Shown: positions 25,704 through 37,045 of the stretch, in pieces | Layout of the letters: each line of letters starts with the position of its first letter | Position numbering within the stretch: position 1 is the first letter of the stretch | DNA from: Silurus meridionalis | Lineage: Eukaryota; Chordata; Actinopteri; Siluriformes; Siluridae | Length of the DNA: 64,000 nucleotides | Assembly: GCF_014805685.1 (NCBI RefSeq) | Contig: NC_060901.1 | Coordinates: 18,189,405 to 18,253,404, forward strand | Direction of reading: 5' to 3' | Position numbers and translations under genes: made by a program | The notes under the pieces: model-generated | Databases searched by the model: none | Seen by the model: the letters and a program-made list of their open reading frames with translations, nothing else | What the model was told of the DNA's origin: nothing

Positions 25704-26041
25704 TAGGCAGGCAGGTAGGCAGGCAGGTAGGTAGGTAAGCAAGTATGTAGGTAGGAAGGTAATTAAGTAAATAAGTAAGTACATAGGTAAGTATGTAGGT
25801 AGGTAAGTAAGTATGTAGCTAGGTTGGTAAGTATGTAGGTAAGTAAGTAAGAAAATAAATAAGTTAGTATGTAGGTAAGTAAGTATGTAAGCAGGTAGGT
25901 AAGTGAGTAAGTAAATAAGTAAGTAGGTAGGTAGGTAAGTAAGTAAGTAGGTAGGTCAGTAAATAGGTAGATAGGTAAATACGTAAGTAGGTAGGTAAGT
26001 ACATTGATAAGTAAGTAGGTAGGCAGGCAGGTAGGTAGGTA
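25020..26041. repeat. TAGG/TAAG simple-repeat array, 1 kb
   Basis: About 1 kb of interspersed GTAG, GTAA and GCAG tetranucleotides with longer repeated phrases (AATTAAGTAAATAAGTAAGTAC recurs three times in near-identical form). Open frames here (YLPTYLLTY) are artefacts of the repeat. Confidence 0.95.
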
Positions 26042-26440
26042 GACTATATTGACAAAAGTATTGGGACACCTGACATTCCCTGCCATATATGGTTCTTCTC
26101 CAAACTCTTCAAACCACAAAGCTAAAGGCACACAATTGTACAGGACATCTTTGGATGTGGTAAAATAACATTTTGCATTTACTTAAACTTGGAAACCCCA
26201 GTCCTGCCCATGTGTGCAAAGCCAGCTCCATGAAGATCCGGTTTACATGGTTTGGAGAAGAAGATCTTGAGTGGCCTGCTATAGCTCTGATCTCAACCCT
26301 ACTGAACACCTTTGGAATGAATTGGAACGCTGACTGCACCCCTCACCCACATCAGTACCTGCCTTTCATAACACCCTTGTGGCTGATAAATATAAATTTT
26401 CACCAGCACACTCCAGGACAGGTGAAGATGTGCGCCCTCT
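26042..26440 (+). mobile_element. Nonautonomous DNA element, best copy
   Basis: Starts ACTATATTGACAAAAGTATT then GGGACACCTGAC, includes GTGTGCAAAGCCAGCTCCAT, AGTGGCCTGCTATAGCTCTG, CAACCCTACTGAACACC and AACACCCTTGTGGCTGA. The last phrases look like a remnant of transposase coding (DLNPTEHLW-type), suggesting descent from a Tc1-like element. Other copies: 4.6, 15.0, 29.2, 41.0 and 57.5 kb. Confidence 0.78.
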
Positions 26441-28385
26441 GCAGGTCAGATGAAGATGTGCACCCTCTGCATGACAGGTGAAGATATGCGCTCTCTGCAG
26501 GTCAGGTTAAGGCTTAAAGGCCCAAATATGGCTGACTGGATTGTGGCCTGCCTGGAGCACATGGCTTTACCTTTTCTAAACCTTTGCTGCATCTGGTTTC
26601 ATTTTATTAGGTTTCATTACTTATTTCTTCAGTTCACTTTCTTTATCAAACAAACAAATAAACTAAACCCTGAGCAGACCTAAGAAGTGGCTTAGAGACA
26701 GAAACAGTGTGACTTCACTGAGGTATTGGATTGTTCATATATGTTTTGTTGGCTGTGTTATTTGTTTGGAAGGAGAAATATGTTTAGAACTGATAGACCT
26801 ATAAATAAGGAAACGCAAGAAGATCAATAACATGCATATAAGTTTGTAATATTTACCGATTGCAATAAAAGAATCCTTCCAAGGTCGACTCTGTTTATGC
26901 CAAAATGCACTCGAATCAGTGTTGGATGAAGTACATAGTTGCTGTACTCGAGGAAAAAACACAAATGTTCTAGTTTTTGAAAGGAATTTAGTATAAAAAG
27001 TCAAAATAGTGCTGTATGAAAACAGTGTGGTAATAATGGATGCAGGTCAGTGTTTTATTCTCCTGCACCTCAGATCTTTTATAAGGAGAGCGAATTCTAT
27101 AGTTTAACACACAGAGTGAGAGAACCCAGAACCAGGCTTCTCCTTTAACACTCTCAGGTTTATCTGACATGTAGTCGAGTCAAACCTGCTCCAGGCGTGA
27201 CTCCATCACAAGAAGATTTCTGTTGTACATATCAATCCCTCAAGGGAAATCTCACCTGGCAGTCCAGGACCCCCTGTTCAAATATGTTTTGCACACTGTG
27301 AGCCACAGATTAAAGGGGATTTTTTCAAGGTTTGGCAGAATTCAGAACCAGACCATGTTTCCCTTTAACGTGGATGTTGCTGTCTTCAGTTTAGGGTGTG
27401 GTTCCAATCTTCGTCTTCATTTCATCTGTGTTTATTATCAATTAGGGGAAAAGGTTTGGACTTGCAGCTCCTTCGCCTAGACATGAAATCGGGATGATCA
27501 CCTCAACCCTGAGTCCTGCAAGTGATTCAAAACTGGCTGCTCATGCTCTTAGTGTTAAAGTAGCACCTCATGGCTTTAAATAGGTTGATCCATCCATCCA
27601 TCCATCCATCCATCCATCCATATATACACAAATATATGCTCAGGATCAATTGACGCACGTCTTGAAAATTACATGTAATTCCGACTTTCCACTTCCAAGA
27701 TAAATAATAAAGTAATAAAGATCTTATGGCCAAATGGTTTCGATTTCTTGGCCTTGTTCTAAATTTCAGCGTTCTACTCGCCCAATCAGAGCGATACGTG
27801 TTATTTCCACCCAACTCTCCGAGCAGATCTACACACCTGGCACTCTTACAACCTGAGAGGAAAATTCAAGGAATAATTACACCCTTCTGGCTCGCTCTCA
27901 TAAACACGGCTACCATGGAAACCCATCGTTGCAAAAAAAAAAAAAAAACTTAATCAGCATCACTGATTGATGAATAGGAGATGAAATTAGAAAGTGTCAG
28001 GTGCATACACACACGCACACACAAGTACACACTCAGTATCTTTGCTTTTCAAATGAAAAAACACAAACAATATGAATTTCAGGGTTTTTTTTATTATTAG
28101 TAGTAGTTTTTTTTTCCAAATCAGGCACTACTCGTTGAGATATACAGTATAGTGTAATATTAATGGTGTTGCGAAGTCTTTTGGAAATGTATCGCATGAT
28201 ATGTTTGTTCGCGGTGACGTGTCGATACGATGACGGACATATCGTTGAAATCGGTAAGCACTGGGAATTTCCCACAGTATGTCAGAACAAAGGTGTTCAT
28301 TCATTGGTTTAAAGTATTGAACAATTCAGTATTTTGGGTGGGGGTGGGGCCTGGGGATATCCGATTGACCAGTAATAGTAAAGCA
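26441..28385. other. Intergenic, mostly unique
   Basis: Unique AT-rich DNA; includes a threefold GTGAAGATGTGCGC-CTCTGCAGGTCAG repeat (about 26421-26512) and a (TCCA)8 run at 27590-27620. No gene seen. Confidence 0.5.
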
Positions 28386-28390
<5 letters not shown>

Positions 28391-28457
<67 letters not shown>

Positions 28458-28470
28458 TATATATATATAT
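28391..28470. repeat. (TA)n microsatellite
   Basis: About 31 TA units with AAATATTATA and TATAATATTT inverted flanks. Confidence 0.95.
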
Positions 28471-29194
28471 AAATAATTTAAATACAACCTGACCCTGTGG
28501 TATACAATCCATCTTTACCTTAGATACTGGAAAGGAAGTATTTTTTTTAATGTTGTACATTCATTAGTGGTTTCTGTTGTTTCTTCCTCTTCTTTAAATT
28601 TTTTTTATAAAGTGCTGTGTTCTAGCAATCGATCAGTAAAAATTGCGAACAGGCAGAAATCCTGAAGGTTCATCTGGGGTTTAAATAACGGTAGGAAACG
28701 TTTAACAAGAAACAAAACACAATAATCACAGGGCGCATTAACAATGAATATGAACGATTTGGGCTGCTGCTCGGTCGAGAAAAAAAAGTAGATATACATA
28801 AAAATAAAAAACAAAATTTTCAAAATCGGATCGTCTAAAAAGGTTTCCGGTCAATTTTGCTAGTCAGAATGGCTACATTTACATTTCGCCATTAACAATA
28901 CTGCCGTTTGCCAGACAGACTTTTTTTTTTTTTTAATCCACAGCAAATTTGTCTCATTCATAACTGAGTAGATATTAGGTTAAGGGCCTTGCTCAGGGGC
29001 CAAGAAGTGGTAAATTAGTGTGGCTGGGTTTAGAACTTGCGACCTTCTAAGTCCAATGTCTTAACCATTAAACTACCACATACCACACCTACTATTAGTG
29101 TATCAAACGAACATAAATATCAAAACTGTCTTTCTGTTTTGGTTCATTGATTTGCAGTCCAAAAAAAATCCTTCATACTTAATGGACAAAAGTT

Positions 29195-29590
29195 AGAAGG
29201 ACATGACTTTTTGTGCTTCTTCCTCAAACTGTTCCCTCAAATAAGTCTAGTGAATGTCTACGGATGCATGAAATTTTTTCCTTCACTTGAACTACAAGAC
29301 CCAATCCAGTTCCAGCAGGATATGTAGTGCTCAAACCCAGCTCCAGGAAGATCTACGGGTTGGAGTGGAAGATCTCCTGCTGTATATGTACGCTGATTAC
29401 ACCCCGATTCTCCTAAATTTACCTACATGAGTACCTGAGCTTACAGGTATCTCCATAAACACACTCCAAAATCAACATCTTCACAGAAAAGTCGAGATTG
29501 TTCGACAATTGGGGACTGAAGGTGAAATGGGATTTCCAAAAAAAGCACAAAAAGTCAGGTGTCCACACTTTTAGCCATATAGATTATGGT
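29195..29590 (+). mobile_element. Nonautonomous DNA element copy (26-kb family)
   Basis: Shows CCTTCACTTGAACTA, CAGTTCCAGCAGGATATG, CCCAGCTCCAGGAAGATCTA and the typical end GTCAGGTGTCCACACTTTTA then GCCATATAGAT. More diverged than the 26-kb copy. A SINE-like tail (TTAAGGGCCTTGCTCAGGGG) lies just before at about 28980. Confidence 0.7.
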
Positions 29591-30164
29591 TTAATTTGTA
29601 GATAAAAAAAATCTATACATTTTTGGGTGGGTAAATGCTTGCGCAAGGTAATGTATGATATATATAAACGTACATACAGTAATTGTTAATGGTGTGTGAG
29701 GTTTACACAAGCAATAAATTTACATACATTTTCCATATATGGCGCATTCCTGCGGCAAATTGTTCCTCCGATGCCTAAAATATAGCACGCAATAAAATAT
29801 ATATATATTTGTTTTGATCTATTTACTCTTAAAACCGAATGAGTTCCTGGTATCCCTTACGTTACATGACAAAAACGCACAAAAACGCAGAAAATTAAGG
29901 AAATATGGTAGCTTTGCGCTATAAACATTGACACTGGTGACTCTTTCCACGAACAATAAAAAAGCGTACGAAAAATGCGTTATACGATGGTGTTGAGGTA
30001 TAAAACGTCGTGACTGCCGAAACCTACGTGTTGATTTAAAGCTGCGATTTTTGCGTCCGGCTAGCAGGTAGGATTCAAGCAAAAGAACCGACCTATCAGA
30101 ATGAAGAATTCGACGGTGGTATGTTAATGTATAAAAAGCATCTAAAATGTGTGTACAGTGTGTG

Positions 30165-30170
<6 letters not shown>

Positions 30171-30231
<61 letters not shown>
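30171..30231. repeat. (TA)n microsatellite
   Basis: About 30 TA units. Confidence 0.95.
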
Positions 30232-30237
<6 letters not shown>

Positions 30238-30239
30238 AA

Positions 30240-33013
30240 GTTTTTTCCAGTTTTTAAACGCACATGAAGGTTCCTTTTGTTTCTATGCAGGTACTTTGTA
30301 TGAAAACTTTTTTTTTATCAAACAAATGTACAAATATCTCTATATTTTCATTGAAAAATTCTCCCTTAGCATGAAGAACAGCTTTATACACTTTCAGCCT
30401 CTGCACAGTTCGTTTTGGCTGAACCGTGAGCCGGTTCACGCCAGAGCAGTTTTTGGATTTAGGTGCAGTGACTGGGGTAGACCGTTCCATGATAGATATC
30501 ACTCCAGACGACTGTTTGCTCTCTAAATAATGCTTACAGGGCTCATCGTCTTGTCATTTTCTATGGTGAAATCGGTTTCAATTAGCTGCAGTCTAGACGG
30601 ATCGCATGGCGTAAGTTGAAGTACGGAACGGTAGCCATGTTGGTTCCTTTCACTTTCCGGAATATGTCTCCAAACTATTACGCTTCCACCTCCATGTTTG
30701 TTTCTCTCCTGTTCTCCGGCTTACACAAGTTGTTCTGTTCGAGACAAAAGTGCCACATTTACACTTTGTTCCACTCATTCGGGTTTTTTATTTATTTATT
30801 TCTTTTTAACATAGAACCAAAAGGAACATGCCTGTGTCTCAAAAACCATAAAAAAACTAGGTGTTTACATATAGTATATACACACACATTTCTAAAGAAG
30901 TACCATATTGCTCAGACATTTTTTTCCTTTCAGAAGTCGAGGTAATATAAAGTCAAGTTGTCTCATATAAATGTCACTCAAACACCAGTTCAACCAACAA
31001 TGCAATATTTTTCTTTCATGATTTAAATCATTCTTTTACTGTAGCTGGACTCTTATTTGGTCAATGTACTTTACTGTGTAATGTACACTGGCACATCCTA
31101 AGTGTCTAACAGGCCAAAGTAGAAATACCACATGATATTTGTGTTAATGTCATGTTAATATGTGTTAATAATAAAGCTGTTTGTGTGCCCTTTTTTAAAT
31201 TCTTCTCCAGATCATCGAATTTTTCTTGCCCATTTTATCAAAATCAAACGACGTGACTTCCAAGATAAAGTCAAACACTGACCAATGTGTAGCCTATTTT
31301 ATATACATGGATTTATTGTAACCAATTGGCAAAAATCAACTGATTCAGTTTGTTTATCAAAGAACCATCAATCCATCATCTGGAACATCTGGTTATGAAT
31401 CAGATACACTGCGCTGTACGTCATTATATTCCACACTACAAAGGGGTCCCCGAGTTACAACAGTTAGACTGCCAATTTTTCGATCTTGAGTAGCGACAAA
31501 ATTGTAAAAATAAGCTCCGCCCTCCACTCATCCACGCATATAGCGGTACATACAATACTGTAAATTGCTAAATTTTTGCTATATTATGTATTGTAATTTG
31601 TCCAATTTACATTATAATATCCCATTGAGCACTATTCTTTACGATTCCTGGGTATGCTAAAGTCTCGACTTTACCGACGTTACATTGGGAAACGTGTCTC
31701 TATCATAAGTTGGTGAGTATAACTATATAAGTTTATAAGTTAGCTGTATATTTGGGAAATAAAAACCACAAATTTTTCCACTTAATTCTTAATGAACAAA
31801 CAAATCAGTGAGTGGAGGCGGGGCAAAAATCTGTATGCAAATCAACCCAGCTGTTGTAAAATCCATGCATTTTTTTTTTTTTTGTAGTTGTATAAAGGAA
31901 AAAAAAGTGGCCATGGTTTAATTATCTCATCCCCCCCCAAACTTAATTATCCTGCTTCCTGTTATTTTTTATTAAGTAGGGATCTCGGGAGCAGCGCTGC
32001 GAATACTCCAGGGGACATTTTGAGGTGAAGAGAAATTCATTATGCGTTGTGGGATGACGTTCGAGCCGAGGCTAGTCGGGACAAAGGGATTCACAAAGCG
32101 CTACGGGTCAGAATATTAAAAACTAGCCGAGGGAGGAAATGTACAGACAATGCAACAAAGTCTGTATCACTAATAATTTTTTTGCTGTGGAAATATAATT
32201 TCCCCTCATATATATTAGCATTTGTTTTGTTCCACACTGTGGTGTTTGAGCGACATTAATATGCCTTGCGGTGCCTCGTGTCAAGGCGGATATTCACGGA
32301 ACAAGAAAGTCACGGTTGTAGCATCTCTAGCTATGGTAAAGCAGTTTGAAACAGACACGCATCATTGATGATTAGCTAAAAGACGGGGAAATGCTTGGAC
32401 TGAGGAACGTTAACGCTGATAAATGAGACGCAGAAGAGGTAGAAAAAGTGGCTACTCAACGGACAACATTTCGTTTCTTGCTACATTAGTGAATGCTACT
32501 TAAAAGACATCAGTCAGTGCTAATGAGAGCTTAGCCTGAAGCTTAGCTAATACAGGCACAGATCACGCAAATGCAGGGAATGTTACGGAAATTACAGACG
32601 ACGAGACGAGCACTGAAAACTGAAGTGAGGAAGAACAACATGATGTTGCCTTGTGTAGCCTATGTCATTTGTCTATATGGCTTTAATAGACCACAATTAC
32701 CACTTAAATACATTGTGTTTTTTGTTTTTTGTTTTTATATTCCATCCACACCTACGACAAACAAAACCAACAAGCGTCGCATGGGTAATTCTACTCCTAT
32801 TAAAATGATCGATTGTCCTCAGCTAGGCCTAAGTAATCCCGACTTTCAAGAGCCAGTGACACCATGCCAGAAGTGCCCACACTCTCGTGGGCTTTCAGCC
32901 CCACATAGAACACATGGGTTTCAGCTTAAGATGCTCCACAGCTTTGCAAGCGGTGTGCAGGCGCACCTCAGAAGCCAAACGAATGTCTTGTCAGTCCCCG
33001 CAGCGCTTCGCTC
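30240..33013. other. Intergenic between the convergent genes
   Basis: Contains phrases such as CCAAACTATTACGCTTCCACC at about 30668 that resemble decayed Tc1/mariner sequence, and a possible element with GGGGTCCCCGAGTTACAACA at about 31444. The stretch nearest 33013 should include the kcnmb4 3' UTR on the - strand. No other gene is seen. Confidence 0.45.
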
Positions 33014-33182
33014 CTAGGAGAACTTCCGCTTCTGAATGGCCTCGGCTCTCACGGCCAAACTGCGAGCGCAGACGGTGAGGAGGACGATGAGCGTCCCGAC
33101 CAGCAGACTCAGCATCGGCCACAGCACGCAGTGAAGAAGAACACTGACATCATGGGAACGCTGCCATAGCACATCATCTGGC
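33014..33182 (-). CDS. kcnmb4: kcnmb4 last coding exon: TM2 and C-terminus
   Basis: Reads [20 protein letters not shown], then a hydrophobic stretch of about 22 residues (the second transmembrane helix), then [18 protein letters not shown] and a TAG stop at 33014-33016. The RPDDV start, the SLAV-AEA tail and the KKRKFS-like C-terminus are distinctive of the BK channel beta-4 subunit, which slows activation and alters toxin sensitivity of KCNMA1 channels in neurons. The acceptor on the - strand is CCCCCTGCAG with exon start at 33182; the first base completes the AG|G arginine codon. A GGAT/GACA minisatellite begins about 30 bp beyond the acceptor. Confidence 0.94.
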
Positions 33183-33214
33183 CTGCAGGGGGAAAAGACA
33201 CACAAAAAGGTTAT

Positions 33215-33899
33215 GATAGACAGACAGACAGACTGACTGACTGACTGACTGACTGACTGACTGACTATGGATAGATAAATCAATAGATAGATGACACAGA
33301 TGGATTGATGCACAGACAAAAACTCAGATGAACAACTAATGGATGGATGTATAAAGAGTTGAGACAAATAGATAGACAGACGAAGGGAAGACTGACAGAT
33401 AGAGAGTTGACTGACAAGCAGATGGGTGGATGGATGGACAGTTGACAGACAGATGGATTAATGGACAGGCGGACTCAGGAAGATGGATGGATGGATGGAT
33501 AGATGGATGGATAGATGGATGGATGGATGGATGGATGGATGGATGGATGGATGGATGGATGGACTCAAAAAGATAAATGCAAGGATAAATGGATCAGTGG
33601 GTGGATAAATCAATAGACAGTTGACACAGATGAATTTATTGATGCACAGACAGAAAGTAAGATGAACAACTAATGGATGGATAGATGGATGGTTGGATAA
33701 AGAGTTGAGACAGATAGATAGACAGATGAAGGGCAGACTGACAAATAGAGAGTTGACTGACAGGCAGATGGGTGGATGGATGGACAGTTGACAGACAGAT
33801 GGATTGATGAACAGACGGACTAAGAAAGATGGATGGATGGATGGATTAATGGATGGATGGATGGATGGATGGATGGATGGACGGACGGACGGACGGACG

Positions 33900-33953
<54 letters not shown>

Positions 33954-34390
33954 TGGATGCAAGAATGAATGGATGGATGGGTGGATAAATCAATAGATAG
34001 ATAGATTGATTGATGCACAGCCAGAAAGTCAGATAAACAATTAATGCATGGATGGATGGATAAAAGGTTTATAGATAGACAGACAGACGAAGGGCAGACT
34101 GACAGATAGAGAGTTGACCGACAGACAGATGGGTGGATGGATGGACAGTTGATCAACAGATAGATTGATGGACAGATGGACTCAGAAAATGGATGGATGG
34201 ATGGATGGATGGATGGATGGATGGATGGATGGATGGATAAATAAATAAATACCAGATCGATAGATTGATGCACAGACAGAAAGTCAGATGAACAATTAAT
34301 GCATGGATGGATAGATAGTGAGTTTGGACAGGTTGATAGATAGATGGATAGATGCATAGATGGACAGATGGATTGATGGACAGAACAGAC
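33215..34390. repeat. GGAT/GACA/GACT minisatellite with higher-order units
   Basis: Tetranucleotide blocks (GACT 33229-33267, GGAT, GACG, GACA) embedded in a longer repeated unit. The landmark GATGCACAGACAGAAAGTCA recurs at about 33310, 33642, 34014 and 34266, giving units of roughly 250-370 bp. It lies in the kcnmb4 intron next to the last-exon acceptor. Long open frames across it (IHPSIHPS) are repeat artefacts. Confidence 0.93.
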
Positions 34391-35963
34391 AAACAGCTAG
34401 AAAGTAGTAGTCAGTGCACAGTAAATGTACTCAACAAAATACAGTTTAGAATCTACAGATGTGTGAATAGAAACAGTGTTCAAATGAACAAAGAGACAAA
34501 GTTCTCCAGATGTTTGAACCCTGAGCCTTGCACTTTCTGTGGGTTACTTGAGATACCACAGCAGTGTACAGGAAAAGAAATCAGGAAGCAGCTAATGGGA
34601 ACATTTGAGGCAAATCTCAGCAGGTCTACCTAGCTTTCATAGATGCTAATCTGTTCTGATCTGAAAACTCTGAATAGGTCTGATTACTCTGCTCTCCGGA
34701 GCAGCCATACATCTGTGTACTAACTTATGAAGGATGACTGGAAACAATACGACTTGATGAAAGACTCATTCAGACACAAAACGTATTCAGTAATTATAGA
34801 GCAGTTTCAGAGCATGTTTAAAAATTTCAACATTAGTAATTCAAATGTTCGACCACTGGCTGAAGGTGTGGATAAAATTGCTGACTTGTTCACTTCTTCA
34901 CTAATCCCTATATAGCGCACGGCAGCTGAGGGGACTATACGGGGGAAAGGGAATGAAAACAAGTCAGCGAATTCAAACACTGATGTAAATCTCAGAAAAA
35001 TGTTGTTCCCCCCCCACTGTATTTTGTCACAAACGTATTGAATTTTAAGCTAAATTTATAATATATATTTAAATAAACAGTACATTATGTAGCAGGAATG
35101 CAGGGGATGGTCCGAATTCAACCACTACAAAATGTACCTACTAGGGATGGTGCGATCGACGATTTGCATCGGTGCAATGGCTTAAAAGTTAACAATGAGC
35201 TGCATTGATTTTAAAAAGTTGCCATTTGTATCGCGATGCATCCTTTTGAATGTATTTGCATATTTGATAAACCAATTAATTTATCCATAATTATTAGTAT
35301 TATTTAGAAAGTAACCAATATTTCGTGACCAATATTTTAGATGTCGAGTGATTTCTTCTCTCTAAACCATTTCTCTCAGCACCACTGCTGCTACGTGAAT
35401 ATGACGTATCGCAACACTAAGGAGAACGAGGCGTGTCCTGAGAGTCCCATAGAATACAGATTTACATGGCAGAGTTAGAGCTGCGTCTTCCCGGAGACAG
35501 AACAGGAAAAGAACGTCTGGCTTTAATTCATCTTTTCGTTGCCAGCCATGAAAAGGAAACTGAAACTATCACAGCATCACCCAAACTAGAAGATTGGACT
35601 GGACATTTTTTTTCCACTCTTTTTAACTACCGAGTTTCAGTTTGTCTGTGATATCGGATTTTTAAAAATCCGATTATTAGGCATTGCACTGCATCCAGAT
35701 GATTGGTTGATCGAATAACTGAATGTGTACAGGTGTTCCTTTTTAAACTGGTTTTTGCTATCATGCTAACTACTAATCAAGTAAAAACTTGCTAGCTAAG
35801 CCAACAAGCTTGTTGTTTAAAAGCATAAGGATCGTTGGGTGCTGTTTTTAGTTCAGCACTGGTCTTAAAAAATAATTATATATTATAAATATTTAGCTTG
35901 AGATAGCTAATATACGCTATGCATCAATGTAGAGAGTGAGCTTTTCGTTAAAAAAAAATAATA

Positions 35964-36038
<75 letters not shown>

Positions 36039-36880
36039 CTTAAACTATGAGGTAAAATTTCTAGAAGTCAAAACTGAGATGTTTTTCTTTTTGCTATAAG
36101 GCTACAACTATATTGAATGCAGACTAAAAGACCTAAGTGAGAATATTAACAAGAAAGTAGGACACTGTTAGGAGGCTGAAAAAGGTTTTGTAGCGGTCCT
36201 GGAGAAAAAAACAAATTTATTTATGTAGAACATCACTTACATTCTGGAAGCGAAGCATGCCCAGATTCCTCTTCCAGGCTTCCTGTTTGATCGCTGATCA
36301 AATAAACGAAATGAAAAGCTCAGCCACTTTGGGGATGGTTTATTATTAGTTATTACGGCGGATTACTCTTTTTGACCTGAAGAACACTGCCGACAATAGA
36401 AAGAGGCAAGAAACCATTCCCACGGGTCAGCGAGTCGAATTACGACTGGATAATATGGGAGGCATGACTGCTAAATCGAATGCTATTTCAGCAAAGGGTC
36501 TTAAGATATTGCTGAAGCAACCGAGATAATAGTTTGTCCACCAGGGTGTATTTTCTCAACAAACTGCAGTATACCCCGGTTCCACATATTGCCTCCACCC
36601 AGGAGGCCTGTAGTGTTGATAAGTAGCATTTATGATGCTGGGGCGCAGCTCATTCTGCAAAGAGAAAGCCCAGTGGGTAGAGAGGAGTCATGAAGGTGCC
36701 AGACACAGTAATAAAACACACCTGATGCCTCAGTAGAGGGCAAGTCTGTATCAGATTTATATTTAGTGGAAACTGGGGTTGGTTCAGTTCAGTGTGAAGG
36801 AAAACAAGATGTTTTGTTGGGATATTTAATCCAATCCAAACCAATCAGATCGTTTGTTCTCTATAACGAACCAAGTACAA
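34391..36880. other. kcnmb4 intron, mostly unique
   Basis: Unique DNA with a (TA)31 run at 35974-36034 and a GGGATGGTGCGATCGACGAT-type motif at 35146 that may be the end of a decayed DNA transposon. No exon seen. Confidence 0.45.
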
Positions 36881-36884
36881 TGCA

Positions 36885-37045
36885 ACACAATGCTCAATGG
36901 TTAAGGCTCTGGGTTACTGATCAGAACGACTGGTGTTTCAACCCCCGGTATCGCCAAGCTACCTCACTTGGGGCCCTTGAGCAAGGCCTCTAACTGTCTG
37001 TGCTCCAGGGGTGCTGTATCATGGCTGACCCTGCTCATATCCCAG
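36885..37045 (+). mobile_element. tRNA-derived SINE copy
   Basis: GGTTAAGGCTCTGGGTTACT then a B-box-like GGTGTTTCAACCCCC, followed by the body GGGGCCCTTGAGCAAGGCC, CTGTGCTCCAGGGGTGCTGT and ATCATGGCTGACCCTGC. This is the head-and-body layout of common fish tRNA SINEs. A shorter inverse copy is at about 37510-37600. Confidence 0.75.

Noticed and set aside
25261..26131. YLPTYLLTY-type frames on the - strand
   Set aside because: Artefacts of the TAGG/TAAG array.
33458..34357. 299-codon open frame on the - strand
   Set aside because: It is the translation of GGAT/GACA tetranucleotides (IHPSIHPS pattern) inside the kcnmb4 intron, not a gene.
36885..37045. A tRNA gene
   Set aside because: The tRNA-like head lacks a full cloverleaf and is followed by the body of a repeated SINE found again at 40.5 kb.
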